Of a stretch of 24,417 bases of DNA, positions 15,578 to 23,435 are shown piece by piece. Below the pieces are notes generated by a model. It saw only the letters and a list, made by a program, of their open reading frames with translations, ran no database searches and had not been told where the DNA came from. This DNA comes from HGM11525 sp045649145 (GTDB lineage: Bacteria; Bacillota; Clostridia; UBA1381). The position numbers were made by a program, and so were the translations under genes. The stretch is from positions 1 through 24,417 of the forward strand of contig JAZRPK010000033.1 of NCBI GenBank assembly GCA_045649145.1. The letters are read 5' to 3'. Each line of letters starts with the position of its first letter. Within the stretch, counting starts at the first letter, position 1.

Positions 15578-16453
15578 ATAAAAATCAGGTATATAAATAT
15601 TGTTCGACGAGCCTTCCTCCTGTACAAATGCATTCTTTACGCCAATTCTTGCAGCATAATTTAATAGAGTATCATATTCGTTTTTTCCTACCCTGCGGTT
15701 TAAGGCATCGATATATGAAATATGGGGTAGAGGGGTGTATTGATTCATTATGCTTATGTAGATACTATCACCATATGTGTTATACAAATAGTCAATTATC
15801 TTTTTGGCATCATACAACAGTCCGGGCATCAACAGATGCCTTACCAACATACCACGAATCATAAGTCCGTTTTCAAACTGTGCTCGTCCTACTTGCCTGA
15901 ACATTTCAGCTAAAGCATTCTTAGCAGTTTCTCTGTAGTCGGGAGCGTTTGAGTAAGCTGTTGCATATCCCTCTCTCCAATACTTAAAATCAGGCATATA
16001 TATGTCAATTAGTCCTGAAAGCATACTAAGAGTATCAATACTCTCATACCCTCCGCAGTTATAGATTACAGGAATAGAAAGACCTCTTGATTTTGCCATC
16101 TCGAGTGCGGGTATAATATTTGCTAAAAAGTGTGTCGGAGTCACTAGATTTATGTTATGAGCACCCATATCCTGTAATCTAAGAAATATATCACAAAGCT
16201 CGTCTGCTGTGACAGTTCGTCCGTTATGCTTGGTACTGATGGAATAATTCTGACAGAATATACACTTCATTGTACAATGAGAAAAAAAGACTGTCCCTGA
16301 GCCATTTTTGCCCGAAATGCAAGGCTCTTCCCATTTGTGTAGACTGTAAAGTCCTATAACAGCATCTTTGCCTGCACCGCAAAAGCCAAGCTCGCCGTTA
16401 ATTCTGTCAACGCCGCATTTTCTCGGGCATAATCTGCAGGATGTTATATCCAT
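15569..16453 (-). CDS. PflA-like radical SAM protein (PflX family)
   Basis: The start is placed at 16453 (294 residues) because a perfect AGGAGGTGAT lies just upstream on the minus strand and the resulting N-terminus MDITSCRLCPRKCGVDR matches the family; a longer frame beginning at 16531 would include the ribosome site. The N-terminal part has four cysteines (Cys6, Cys9, Cys13, Cys25) that may bind a further metal centre. The radical SAM cluster motif is CTMKCIFC (Cys60, Cys64, Cys67), followed by QNYSIS. The family resembles pyruvate-formate-lyase activases, but its substrates are unknown. It is divergent from the PLP enzyme gene with closely packed promoters, which may mean shared control. 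It could activate a glycyl radical enzyme, but none is in view. Confidence 0.88.
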   Translation of the reverse strand: MDITSCRLCPRKCGVDRINGELGFCGAGKDAVIGLYSLHKWEEPCISGKNGSGTVFFSHCTMKCIFCQNYSISTKHNGRTVTADELCDIFLRLQDMGAHNINLVTPTHFLANIIPALEMAKSRGLSIPVIYNCGGYESIDTLSMLSGLIDIYMPDFKYWREGYATAYSNAPDYRETAKNALAEMFRQVGRAQFENGLMIRGMLVRHLLMPGLLYDAKKIIDYLYNTYGDSIYISIMNQYTPLPHISYIDALNRRVGKNEYDTLLNYAARIGVKNAFVQEEGSSNNIYIPDFYKN

Positions 16454-16476
16454 CAAATCACCTCCTAAACACAATA

Positions 16477-16505
16477 ATTTTAACATAATCTCCCGTCTCT
16501 TACAA
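16477..16505 (-). promoter_or_regulatory. Promoter of the PflX-like radical SAM gene
   Basis: On the minus strand: TTGTAA (16500-16505), 17-bp spacer, TAAAAT (16477-16482) with an upstream TGT that makes an extended -10. The predicted start is near 16470, a very short leader. Confidence 0.6.
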
Positions 16506-16506
16506 T

Positions 16507-16527
16507 ATAATCTTGCAAAAAGATTAT
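16507..16527. promoter_or_regulatory. Perfect 21-bp dyad, probable operator between divergent promoters
   Basis: ATAATCTT (16507-16514) and AAGATTAT (16520-16527) are perfect inverted repeats around a 5-bp spacer. The dyad covers the -35 hexamer of the plus promoter and abuts the -35 of the minus promoter, so a bound dimer could block both. The binding protein is unknown. Confidence 0.5.
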
Positions 16528-16541
16528 GCATGGTGTATAAT
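16513..16541 (+). promoter_or_regulatory. Promoter of the methionine-gamma-lyase-family gene
   Basis: TTGCAA (16513-16518), 17-bp spacer, TATAAT (16536-16541). The start codon at 16571 is 30 bp downstream. The hexamer lies inside the dyad. Confidence 0.75.
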
Positions 16542-16570
16542 ATAACGGTTGAAAGGAATGAAGAAATAAA

Positions 16571-17857
16571 ATGACTAAGAACGAATTTATGATAAAAGAA
16601 TACGGAATATCAAATGAGTTTGCGGTGTTTATAGACGAATGTGAAAAGGAGTGTCTGCCGTATTTTAGGCGTGCTGAGGAGATTGCAACACTTAACCAGA
16701 TGCGTGTTATGAAAGCCTTTGCAGATAATCGTGTGAGCGAAATACACTTTTCTGCAACGACGGGCTATGGCTATGACGATTTGGGCAGAGATACGCTTGA
16801 CAAGGTATATGCCGAGCTTTTTGGTGCTGAAGACGCACTTGTAAGACATAGCTTTATTTCAGGAACACACACCTTATCTACAATGCTTTTTGGTGTTTTA
16901 AGACCTTGTGACACTCTGCTTGCAGTGACGGGCAAGCCTTATGATACATTGGAGGAAGTAATAGGAATATCAGGCGAAAAGGGTAATGGCTCACTTTCCG
17001 ATTTTGGTATAAAATATGAACAGATTGAGCTTGCTGCTGACGGAATGCCTGACTATGACAAAATTGCCGAAAGACTAAAAAAGAGCTTTGTAAAAGCTTG
17101 TCTAATTCAGCGTTCAAAAGGCTATGCAGTAAGACCGAGCTATACATCAGAGCAGGTGGGAGAGCTTGCAAGATTTATTAAGGAAATTTCGCCTGATACA
17201 GTTGTTATGGTGGATAACTGCTACGGTGAGTTTGTGTGTGAGTGCGAGCCGACGGCTGTTGGTGCTGACCTTTGCGCAGGCTCGCTTATAAAGAACGTAG
17301 GCGGTGGATTGGCACTCACAGGCGGGTATATTGCGGGCAGAAAAGACCTTGTCGAGCTTTGTGCGTACCGACTCACCTCTGTCGGAATAGGTAAGGAGTG
17401 CGGTGCGTCTCTTGGATTTAACCGCAGTATGTATCAGGGACTTTTTATGGCACCTCATACTGTGCTTCAGGCGGTAAAAGCGGCAATTCTCTGCTCGGTT
17501 GTTTATAAAAAGCTTGGCTTTTCGGTAACACCTGAGCCGGATAGCGTGCGTGGAGATATCATTCAGGCGGTAACCTTTGGAACACCTGAGGGAATAATAG
17601 CATTTTGTAAAGGTATCCAAAACGGCGCTCCAGTTGACTCGTTCGTGTCGCCTGAGCCTTGGGATATGCCCGGCTACAGCGACAAGGTTATAATGGCAGC
17701 GGGTGCATTTGTACAAGGTGCGTCGATAGAGTTTAGCGCCGACGGACCGATTAAGGAACCGTACTGTGCATATATGCAGGGCGGACTTACATACGAATCT
17801 GCAAGACTCGGCATAGCTATGTCTGTTAAGATATTAAAGGAGAGTGGAGTTATATGA
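16571..17857 (+). CDS. PLP-dependent protein of the methionine gamma-lyase/aluminium-resistance family (YnbB-like)
   Basis: This 428-residue fold-type I PLP enzyme belongs to the group annotated as methionine gamma-lyase family or aluminium resistance protein. Seen: FSATTGYGYDDLGRDTLDKV (residues 60-79), SFISGTHTLSTMLFG (94-108) in the cofactor phosphate region, VVMVDNCYGEF (211-221) with the presumed pyridine-contacting Asp215, and GSLIKNVGGGLALTGGYIAG (237-256) with the presumed Schiff-base Lys241. The true substrate of these proteins is poorly known; sulfur amino acid cleavage is suggested by homology only. AAAGGA is 13 bp before the ATG, rather far, so translation may be modest. The last 4 bp overlap the next gene (ATGA). 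Confidence 0.93.
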   Translation: MTKNEFMIKEYGISNEFAVFIDECEKECLPYFRRAEEIATLNQMRVMKAFADNRVSEIHFSATTGYGYDDLGRDTLDKVYAELFGAEDALVRHSFISGTHTLSTMLFGVLRPCDTLLAVTGKPYDTLEEVIGISGEKGNGSLSDFGIKYEQIELAADGMPDYDKIAERLKKSFVKACLIQRSKGYAVRPSYTSEQVGELARFIKEISPDTVVMVDNCYGEFVCECEPTAVGADLCAGSLIKNVGGGLALTGGYIAGRKDLVELCAYRLTSVGIGKECGASLGFNRSMYQGLFMAPHTVLQAVKAAILCSVVYKKLGFSVTPEPDSVRGDIIQAVTFGTPEGIIAFCKGIQNGAPVDSFVSPEPWDMPGYSDKVIMAAGAFVQGASIEFSADGPIKEPYCAYMQGGLTYESARLGIAMSVKILKESGVI

Positions 17858-18153
17858 AAGGAATAGGACGTATTCTTGAAAAAAAGTACGGAGAGCTGTG
17901 TTTCGGTTTGCTTGCTGGCCTTTCGTATTTTATAATAATTCTGCAGTTTATACTTGACAATACAGCAAAGGTGGGCGGACTTCTGGGATTATTTCTCGCC
18001 CCGCTATTGATATGCTTTCCTGCAATAGTACTTATAAAGTTTACCCGTGAATTAAGAGAAAAGGAACGTTTTGATGCAGTAAATGCACTTATTCTGGCAC
18101 ATTTGATATTGCTTATTATAGCATTAGTTAGTGCAGTAGCAATGATAGTATAA
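17854..18153 (+). CDS. Small three-helix membrane protein, unknown
   Basis: I do not recognise this 99-residue protein. It shows three hydrophobic helices (about residues 14-34, 41-63 and 77-98) with a charged loop between the second and third (KFTRELREKERFD, 62-74). No signal peptide, cysteine pair or catalytic motif is evident. It starts within the stop codon of the PLP enzyme gene (ATGA overlap) and has AAAGGAGAG upstream, so it is translationally coupled to that gene, which suggests a linked task or simple hitch-hiking. A strong terminator follows directly. It could be a small transporter subunit or a membrane anchor, but neither is supported by motifs. Confidence 0.75.
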   Translation: MKGIGRILEKKYGELCFGLLAGLSYFIIILQFILDNTAKVGGLLGLFLAPLLICFPAIVLIKFTRELREKERFDAVNALILAHLILLIIALVSAVAMIV

Positions 18154-18154
18154 G

Positions 18155-18189
18155 AAAAACCCCCAAACATTGTTTGGGGGTTATTTTAT
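18155..18189. terminator. Strong bidirectional terminator between convergent genes
   Basis: AACCCCCAAAC (18158-18168) pairs perfectly with GTTTGGGGGTT (18172-18182) with a 3-nt loop. ATTTTATG follows on the plus strand and TTTCT on the minus strand. Confidence 0.93.
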
Positions 18190-18194
18190 GTAAA

Positions 18195-19349
18195 TCAGTC
18201 TTCCTTGTATGCTGCTACAAACTGTGAGGCGCATCTTGGCGTTCTTCCGCCGTAATTCATCTGCCATGCTATAGCTTTCTTTTCAATTTCCTCAGTTATC
18301 TCAATACCTCTGCGGGATAAAAGCTCTTTTACAATATCGAGATATTCCCTTTGGTTAGGTGCAGAGAAAACAAGGCTTATTCCAAAACGCTCGGAAAGGG
18401 AGAGCATTTCCTGCATATTATCTCCTGCGTGAACATCGCCCCCTTCTCTGTCCTTCCAGTTTTCTTTGATGAGATGTCTGCGGTTAGATGTCGCAAATAT
18501 CAGTACATTTTGAGGAATACTTCCGAGCTGACCTTCCATTGACACCTTTAGCGAGCGGTATTCGGGCTCGTGCTTTTCAAATGACAGGTCATCGAGGTAG
18601 AGAATATACTTTTGCGGTCTTGATGCGAGTTGTTTATAAAGGTCGGGAATAAGTGTAATGCAGTTTTTAGGTAATTCAATTACCCGTAGTCCTCGCTTGT
18701 GATACATATTAAGCAAAGCCTTTACGCAAGAGGATTTGCCTGTACCTCTGTCGCCGAAAAGGAGAACATTGTTTGCTCTTACTCCCGAAAGAAAAAGCTC
18801 TGCATTATCAATCAGTACTTTTTTGATATGCTCGAGTCCTATTAAAGACTCAAAGCTCGTGCTGTCGGGGTTTTCGATGCCTGAAAGCCCGTCTTTTGAA
18901 CATAAAAGCGCAGTATAGCGTGCAAAAATGCCCGTACCGAGAGTTTTGTAATGCTTTGAAAGCAGACTATACAGCTCATCGGCAGTTGTGGAATTTACCA
19001 TCGCAGTAATAGAGTCAGTATACTCATCACAATACCTGTTTTTATGAACAGATGGGGTATAGTTAAAATCTTCAAGCTTGTTAATAGTAATGGTAAGCTT
19101 CTCCAAATCAGCAATTACAGCATTTTTAAGGTCTATGCCTATGTCATTACCCTCGCCCAAAAGAAGCGAAAGAACATTTTCGTCATCTGCAAGGTGTGTT
19201 ATTATGTACTCTTTAAGAGGTTTGTTGGTAACCGCCTCAAGCTCTGCAAATTCTATAATATTGCTAAGATATGAACCGATACCATCACCATCGAGTAATC
19301 CACGAACAGTACTGTCATTATTGAGCTTGTAAAATACTGTTAAATTCAT
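18195..19349 (-). CDS. DUF815 family AAA-type ATPase
   Basis: This 384-residue protein has a helical N-terminal part of about 160 residues without known motifs, then a single P-loop ATPase domain: Walker A GDRGTGKS (199-206), Walker B YILYLDDLSFE (248-258), a sensor-like ATSNRRHL (286-293), and SLSERFGISLVFSAPNQREY with an arginine that may act as a finger. SFESLIGLEHIKKVLIDNAE (165-184) is the usual DUF815 lead-in. GAGGAG precedes the start on the minus strand. The family is common but its function is unknown; the domain resembles DnaA/RuvB-like loaders and MoxR-like chaperone ATPases. The gene is monocistronic, with its own promoter, and is divergent from gdpP. Confidence 0.9.
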   Translation of the reverse strand: MNLTVFYKLNNDSTVRGLLDGDGIGSYLSNIIEFAELEAVTNKPLKEYIITHLADDENVLSLLLGEGNDIGIDLKNAVIADLEKLTITINKLEDFNYTPSVHKNRYCDEYTDSITAMVNSTTADELYSLLSKHYKTLGTGIFARYTALLCSKDGLSGIENPDSTSFESLIGLEHIKKVLIDNAELFLSGVRANNVLLFGDRGTGKSSCVKALLNMYHKRGLRVIELPKNCITLIPDLYKQLASRPQKYILYLDDLSFEKHEPEYRSLKVSMEGQLGSIPQNVLIFATSNRRHLIKENWKDREGGDVHAGDNMQEMLSLSERFGISLVFSAPNQREYLDIVKELLSRRGIEITEEIEKKAIAWQMNYGGRTPRCASQFVAAYKED

Positions 19350-19382
19350 TTATAACACTCCTCGTTAGTAATAATCTGTATA

Positions 19383-19411
19383 ATTATACCACCGAAAGAC
19401 TGAAATTGCAA
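19383..19411 (-). promoter_or_regulatory. Promoter of the DUF815 ATPase gene
   Basis: On the minus strand: TTGCAA (19406-19411), 17-bp spacer, TATAAT (19383-19388), about 34 bp before the start codon. Confidence 0.75.
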
Positions 19412-19426
19412 CGAAAATTTAACCTA

Positions 19427-19441
19427 CACCATAATTTGGTG
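19427..19441. promoter_or_regulatory. Short inverted repeat between the DUF815 and gdpP promoters
   Basis: CACCA-TAATT-TGGTG: two perfect 5-bp arms and a 5-bp spacer. It lies upstream of both divergent promoters, in the position of a possible activator or repressor site, but it is short enough to be chance. Confidence 0.3.
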
Positions 19442-19458
19442 AATATATTCTTTTTTTA

Positions 19459-19487
19459 TTGACTAATCATTAAAGCTGTGATAAAAT
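19459..19487 (+). promoter_or_regulatory. gdpP operon promoter
   Basis: TTGACT (19459-19464), 17-bp spacer, TAAAAT (19482-19487) preceded by TGA, an extended -10. A TATAAT at 19490-19495 has no matching -35. This placement rules out the GTG at 19478 as the gdpP start codon. Confidence 0.65.
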
Positions 19488-19549
19488 GGTATAATAAGTG
19501 TGTATTGTATTTAGTTGAGAAAAAGTATCGCATAAAGGCGAGGATGATA

Positions 19550-21532
19550 ATGAAAAAAATATATAACGGACACAGCTTTTTGGGCGGACTTTTGATTTGT
19601 ATATCAGTCTTCCTCGGAGTTGGTTTGTATGACCTTTATTTGAATAATATAAAGATATCTGCGGTAGAGATAGGTCTTGCCGTGCTTCTTTTGGTGTACG
19701 TAATTATTGTGCGTGTAATGCGAAAGAGGGATATGGATACTTATATGTCAATGATAGTAGAGCGTGGTGACAATGTTTCGCATAATGCTGTTACAATGCT
19801 GCCGATGCCGATGGTGGTGCTCTCTGTTGACGGGTTTATTATGTGGTATAATGATATGTTTGTTGACATTGTTAATGAGGAGAAGCTTTATAATGTACCT
19901 CTGTATGAGCTTATTCCTGATATTAAGTGGACAGAGATACTAAAATCCGAGAAGATTGAAACAAGCTGTGTTTATAACGACCATATATATAATCTCAGCG
20001 GCAGAATAGTCAAAAACGGCGATGACGCGTCGGTACTTCTGTATTTTACAGATAATACGGAATTTACAGCTCTTGAAACAAAATACGAGCAAGAACGTAC
20101 GGTTATCGGTATTGTAGTGGTCGATAACTATGACGATATATTTAGTAAAATGGACGATGTCGAGTCACAGCAGGCAGCTGCTCTGATAAATAAAAATATT
20201 GTTGTCTGGGTTGAGGAAACTGAGGGTATTATAAAAAGGCTCGAGAGGGACAGATATCTTGTTATGTTCGAGAACAAGAGCCTGCCCGAGTGCATAAATA
20301 AAAAGTTTGACGTACTGGAAAAGGTGCGTCAGATTGGTGAACAGATTAGCCTGCCCGTTTCTATCAGTATCGGTATAGGTATAGGAGAAAGACTTGCCGA
20401 AAGCGAAGAATTTGCAAGAGCGGCGCTTGATATGGCAGAGGGCAGAGGCGGCGACCAGGCTGTTATAAAGGACGGAGCGCAATTTAGCTTCTACGGCGGT
20501 AAAACCAGAGACTATGAAAAGTCCACAAGAGTTAAAACTCGTGCATTTGCAACAGCGTTTAAGGATATCATTAAAAGCTCTGATGCGGTATTTCTTATGG
20601 GACACGCAAATGCAGACTTTGACTGCTTCGGTGCGGCTGTTGGCTTGTCAAGAGCTTGTCGTGATATGGGTAAGAGGACATACATCATATACGATAATTC
20701 CTCTGCAATAGAGCCCCTTGCGGCAGAAATGCGTAATATGCCCGAGTATAACGGAATGCTGATTTCTGGCGAGTTTGCAACCGAGATTATTACAAGCGAT
20801 TCGCTTGTTGTAGTTCTTGATACACATAGGCCGTCTATGCTACCGGAGGAAAGATTACTTTCTATGACAGACAAGATTGTACTTATTGACCATCACAGAC
20901 GCAGTACAGAGTTCTTGCCGCATACATCGCTTTTGTACCATGAGCCGTATGCGTCATCAACCTGCGAAATGGCGACGGAAATATTGCAGTATATTGACGA
21001 TAAGCGTACGATTTCCTACTTTGAGGCTAAGGCACTCTATGTGGGAATGCTTATGGATACCAAGAACTTTATGATTAAAACAGGTGTGCGCACCTTTGAG
21101 GCAGCGTCCTTCCTCAGAAAATACGGCTTAGACCCTGTTGAGGTTAAAAAGCTCTTTACTATGGATAAGGGTGACTATCTCAATAAGATTAAAATTATGG
21201 AGAATTTTGAGGTCTATGCAGACGATATCGCAATAGCATATACAGAGGAAAAGTATGCAAATATGCGAGTTGTATCATCTGTAGCATGTGATGACCTGCT
21301 TAACATCAAGGGTATAAAGGCGGCGTTTGTCATATATCCAATTGATAGCGATGTGTATGTAAGTGCACGCTCGTTCGGTGATATCAATGTTCAGCTTATA
21401 TGCGAAAAGCTTTCAGGCGGTGGACATATGACTGTTGCCGGAGCACAGCTTAAGGGATTGTCGGTAGATGCCGCAAGACTTGAGCTTAAGGCGGCTATAT
21501 CTGAGTATATAGATGAAAATAAAGAAGAATAG
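19550..21532 (+). CDS. gdpP: Cyclic-di-AMP phosphodiesterase GdpP
   Basis: GdpP hydrolyses c-di-AMP to pApA and so tunes cell-wall, potassium and stress control. ATG 19550 (660 residues) follows GAGG by 6 bp; the open frame extends upstream but overlaps the promoter. Domain order: two membrane helices (about 11-29 and 36-56), a PAS-like region (about 80-170), a degenerate GGDEF domain (about 183-310) ending AEGRGGDQAVIKDG, the DHH domain and the DHHA1 domain. DHH signatures are GHANADFDCFGA (His352, Asp356, Asp358), VVLDTHRPS (Asp424), LIDHHRRS (447-449 DHH) and MLMDTKNF (Asp503). DHHA1 shows SGGGHMTVAGAQL. The catalytic set looks intact. It is followed by rplI and dnaB, the standard Firmicutes order. 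Confidence 0.96.
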   Translation: MKKIYNGHSFLGGLLICISVFLGVGLYDLYLNNIKISAVEIGLAVLLLVYVIIVRVMRKRDMDTYMSMIVERGDNVSHNAVTMLPMPMVVLSVDGFIMWYNDMFVDIVNEEKLYNVPLYELIPDIKWTEILKSEKIETSCVYNDHIYNLSGRIVKNGDDASVLLYFTDNTEFTALETKYEQERTVIGIVVVDNYDDIFSKMDDVESQQAAALINKNIVVWVEETEGIIKRLERDRYLVMFENKSLPECINKKFDVLEKVRQIGEQISLPVSISIGIGIGERLAESEEFARAALDMAEGRGGDQAVIKDGAQFSFYGGKTRDYEKSTRVKTRAFATAFKDIIKSSDAVFLMGHANADFDCFGAAVGLSRACRDMGKRTYIIYDNSSAIEPLAAEMRNMPEYNGMLISGEFATEIITSDSLVVVLDTHRPSMLPEERLLSMTDKIVLIDHHRRSTEFLPHTSLLYHEPYASSTCEMATEILQYIDDKRTISYFEAKALYVGMLMDTKNFMIKTGVRTFEAASFLRKYGLDPVEVKKLFTMDKGDYLNKIKIMENFEVYADDIAIAYTEEKYANMRVVSSVACDDLLNIKGIKAAFVIYPIDSDVYVSARSFGDINVQLICEKLSGGGHMTVAGAQLKGLSVDAARLELKAAISEYIDENKEE

Positions 21533-21563
21533 GCGATAAATGTGATGAAAGGAGTGTCCGAAA

Positions 21564-22010
21564 ATGAAAGTAATTCTGACACAGGATATAAAAGGTCAAG
21601 GCAAGAAAGGACAGCTGGTTGAGGTATCTGACGGCTACGCGAGAAATTTTCTCTTGCCAAAAGGTCTTGCAAAGGAAGCTACAAGTGAAAATCTAAATGT
21701 AATGCACGGTCAGCAGGAGGCGGAGGCTTACAGAAAGCAGATGGCTCTTGATGATGCTAAGGCACTTGCAGAGAAGTTAAAGACGGTTTCCGTCTCCATA
21801 AAAGCAAAGGCGGGAGATAACGGAAAGCTGTTTGGCTCTGTTACTTCTAAAGAGGTTACAGAGGAGCTGTTAAAGCAACATCATATCAAGCTTGATAAGA
21901 AAAAGCTGCAGCTGCCCGATGGTATTAAATCACTTGGAACAACCGATGTAGAGGTGAAATTACACCCCGGAGTTACCGGAACAATTAAGGTAAATGTTAC
22001 ATCTGTGTGA
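21564..22010 (+). CDS. rplI: 50S ribosomal protein L9
   Basis: This 148-residue protein is of the normal L9 length and binds 23S rRNA at the base of the L1 stalk with its N-terminal domain, joined by a long helix to a C-terminal domain. The N-terminus MKVILTQDIKGQGKKGQLVE and the following VSDGYARNFLLPKGLA are the conserved L9 signature. AAAGGAG precedes the ATG. It lies 31 bp after gdpP and 39 bp before dnaB, with no terminator on either side, so all three are in one operon. Confidence 0.98.
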   Translation: MKVILTQDIKGQGKKGQLVEVSDGYARNFLLPKGLAKEATSENLNVMHGQQEAEAYRKQMALDDAKALAEKLKTVSVSIKAKAGDNGKLFGSVTSKEVTEELLKQHHIKLDKKKLQLPDGIKSLGTTDVEVKLHPGVTGTIKVNVTSV

Positions 22011-22049
22011 TGTATAAAAAGACTATTTCGATAAAGGAGGTGCGTCGTT

Positions 22050-23411
22050 GTGCCTGAGAAGAATATTGCTCTTGCTGAGCGTGAGCTTCCCTATAACAGA
22101 GAAGCGGAAACGGGCGTAATCGGCTGTGTGCTTGTTAATGAAAAAAGCGTTGCAAGCTCTGCTGAAATTATTAAGCCGGACGATTTTTACTTCGGCGCAA
22201 ACAGAGAGATTTATCAGGTTGTGATGAATCTGTTTAACGAGAATATTCCGATTGATATTGTTACTGTATCCGACAGATTATCACAGGCGGATAAGCTTGA
22301 TGCTGTAGGCGGTGTTGCATATCTTACTGCAGCTGCTACAAGCGTTGCTACAACCGAGAACGTAATCTATCACTGCAAAATAATTAAGGAGAAATCCACA
22401 CTGAGAAGACTTATTAAGAGCGCAAATGCGATATCCGAGCTTGCATATGAAGGCGAGGGCGAGATTGAGCGTATTCTTGAGCGTTCTGAGCAGATGATAT
22501 TTGACGTTTCAGCTACAAGAGAGCAGTCGGAAATTGTCCCCGTCAGCGAGGTCTTAATGACAACCTATCAGCATATGGTTGAGAATGCTCAGCGTGAGGG
22601 AAACCTTACAGGCGAGTCTACCGGCTTTAATTATCTTGATGCAAAAACAGGCGGTCTTCACGGCGGTGAGCTTATTTTGATAGCCGGACGTCCTGCGATG
22701 GGTAAATCATCTTTGGCTGTTAATATAGCAGAGCATATCGCAATTAAAAACGGAAAAACGGTTGCAATATTTAACCTTGAGATGCCCAAAGAGCAGCTCG
22801 TACGCAGAATACTCTGCTCGCAGGCGCTTGTTGACGGCTCAAAGATGAATACAGGTGCATACACGGGCGAAGACTGGCAAAGTATTGGTCGTGTGCTCGA
22901 TAAGATTGATGCAGCGCCTCTTTATATAGACGATTCCGCAACTGTTACTGTATCGGAAATCCGTGCAAAGTGCCGCCGTCTTAAGCAGACAAAGGGACTT
23001 TCGCTGATTGTAATTGACTATCTGCAGTTGATGCAGTCAGGTTCAAGAACCGAGAGCAGACAACAGGAGGTTGCAGAAATTTCCAGATCACTAAAAATTC
23101 TTGCAAAGGAGCTTGACGTGCCTGTAATTGCTCTTTCGCAGCTTTCCCGTGCGGTTGAAACAAGAAAGGATAATCGTCCGATGCTCTCTGATATCAGAGA
23201 ATCAGGCTCAATCGAGCAGGACTGTGATATAGTAATGTTTTTGTACCGTGATGAATATTACAATAAGGATACCGAGGAAAAGAATATAGCGGAATGTATA
23301 ATCGCAAAGCACAGAAATGGCGAGCCAGGAACAATCAAGCTCGGTTGGAAGGGTCAGTATACCAAGTTTATCAATATCGAGTACCGCGAAGAAGAAAAGG
23401 TTAAGGACTAA
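22050..23411 (+). CDS. dnaB: Replicative DNA helicase DnaB
   Basis: DnaB (called DnaC in Bacillus) is the hexameric helicase that unwinds DNA at the replication fork. The 453 residues comprise the N-terminal helical domain (about 11-110, starting LPYNREAETGVIGCVL), a linker helix, and the RecA-like motor with TGFNYLDAKTGGLHGGELI, Walker A AGRPAMGKSS (212-221), the Walker B region LSLIVIDYLQLMQSG, and LSQLSRAVETR then LSDIRESGSIEQDCDIVMFL. The start is GTG 22050, set by AAAGGAGGTG (22033-22042). No intein or insertion is present. Confidence 0.98.
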   Translation: MPEKNIALAERELPYNREAETGVIGCVLVNEKSVASSAEIIKPDDFYFGANREIYQVVMNLFNENIPIDIVTVSDRLSQADKLDAVGGVAYLTAAATSVATTENVIYHCKIIKEKSTLRRLIKSANAISELAYEGEGEIERILERSEQMIFDVSATREQSEIVPVSEVLMTTYQHMVENAQREGNLTGESTGFNYLDAKTGGLHGGELILIAGRPAMGKSSLAVNIAEHIAIKNGKTVAIFNLEMPKEQLVRRILCSQALVDGSKMNTGAYTGEDWQSIGRVLDKIDAAPLYIDDSATVTVSEIRAKCRRLKQTKGLSLIVIDYLQLMQSGSRTESRQQEVAEISRSLKILAKELDVPVIALSQLSRAVETRKDNRPMLSDIRESGSIEQDCDIVMFLYRDEYYNKDTEEKNIAECIIAKHRNGEPGTIKLGWKGQYTKFINIEYREEEKVKD

Positions 23412-23435
23412 TACGGAAAGGGAAGATATGGTAGA

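Noticed and set aside
16454..16531. Longer N-terminus for the PflX-like radical SAM protein
   Set aside because: It would run through the promoter, the dyad and the perfect AGGAGGTGAT ribosome site that belongs to the start at 16453.
17147..17716. 189-codon minus-strand frame inside the PLP enzyme gene
   Set aside because: It is a long shadow of a strongly conserved coding gene; composition is arbitrary and there is no start signal.
19478..19549. Longer gdpP reading frame from GTG 19478
   Set aside because: This region overlaps the predicted promoter and has no ribosome site; GAGG before ATG 19550 gives the family-like N-terminus.
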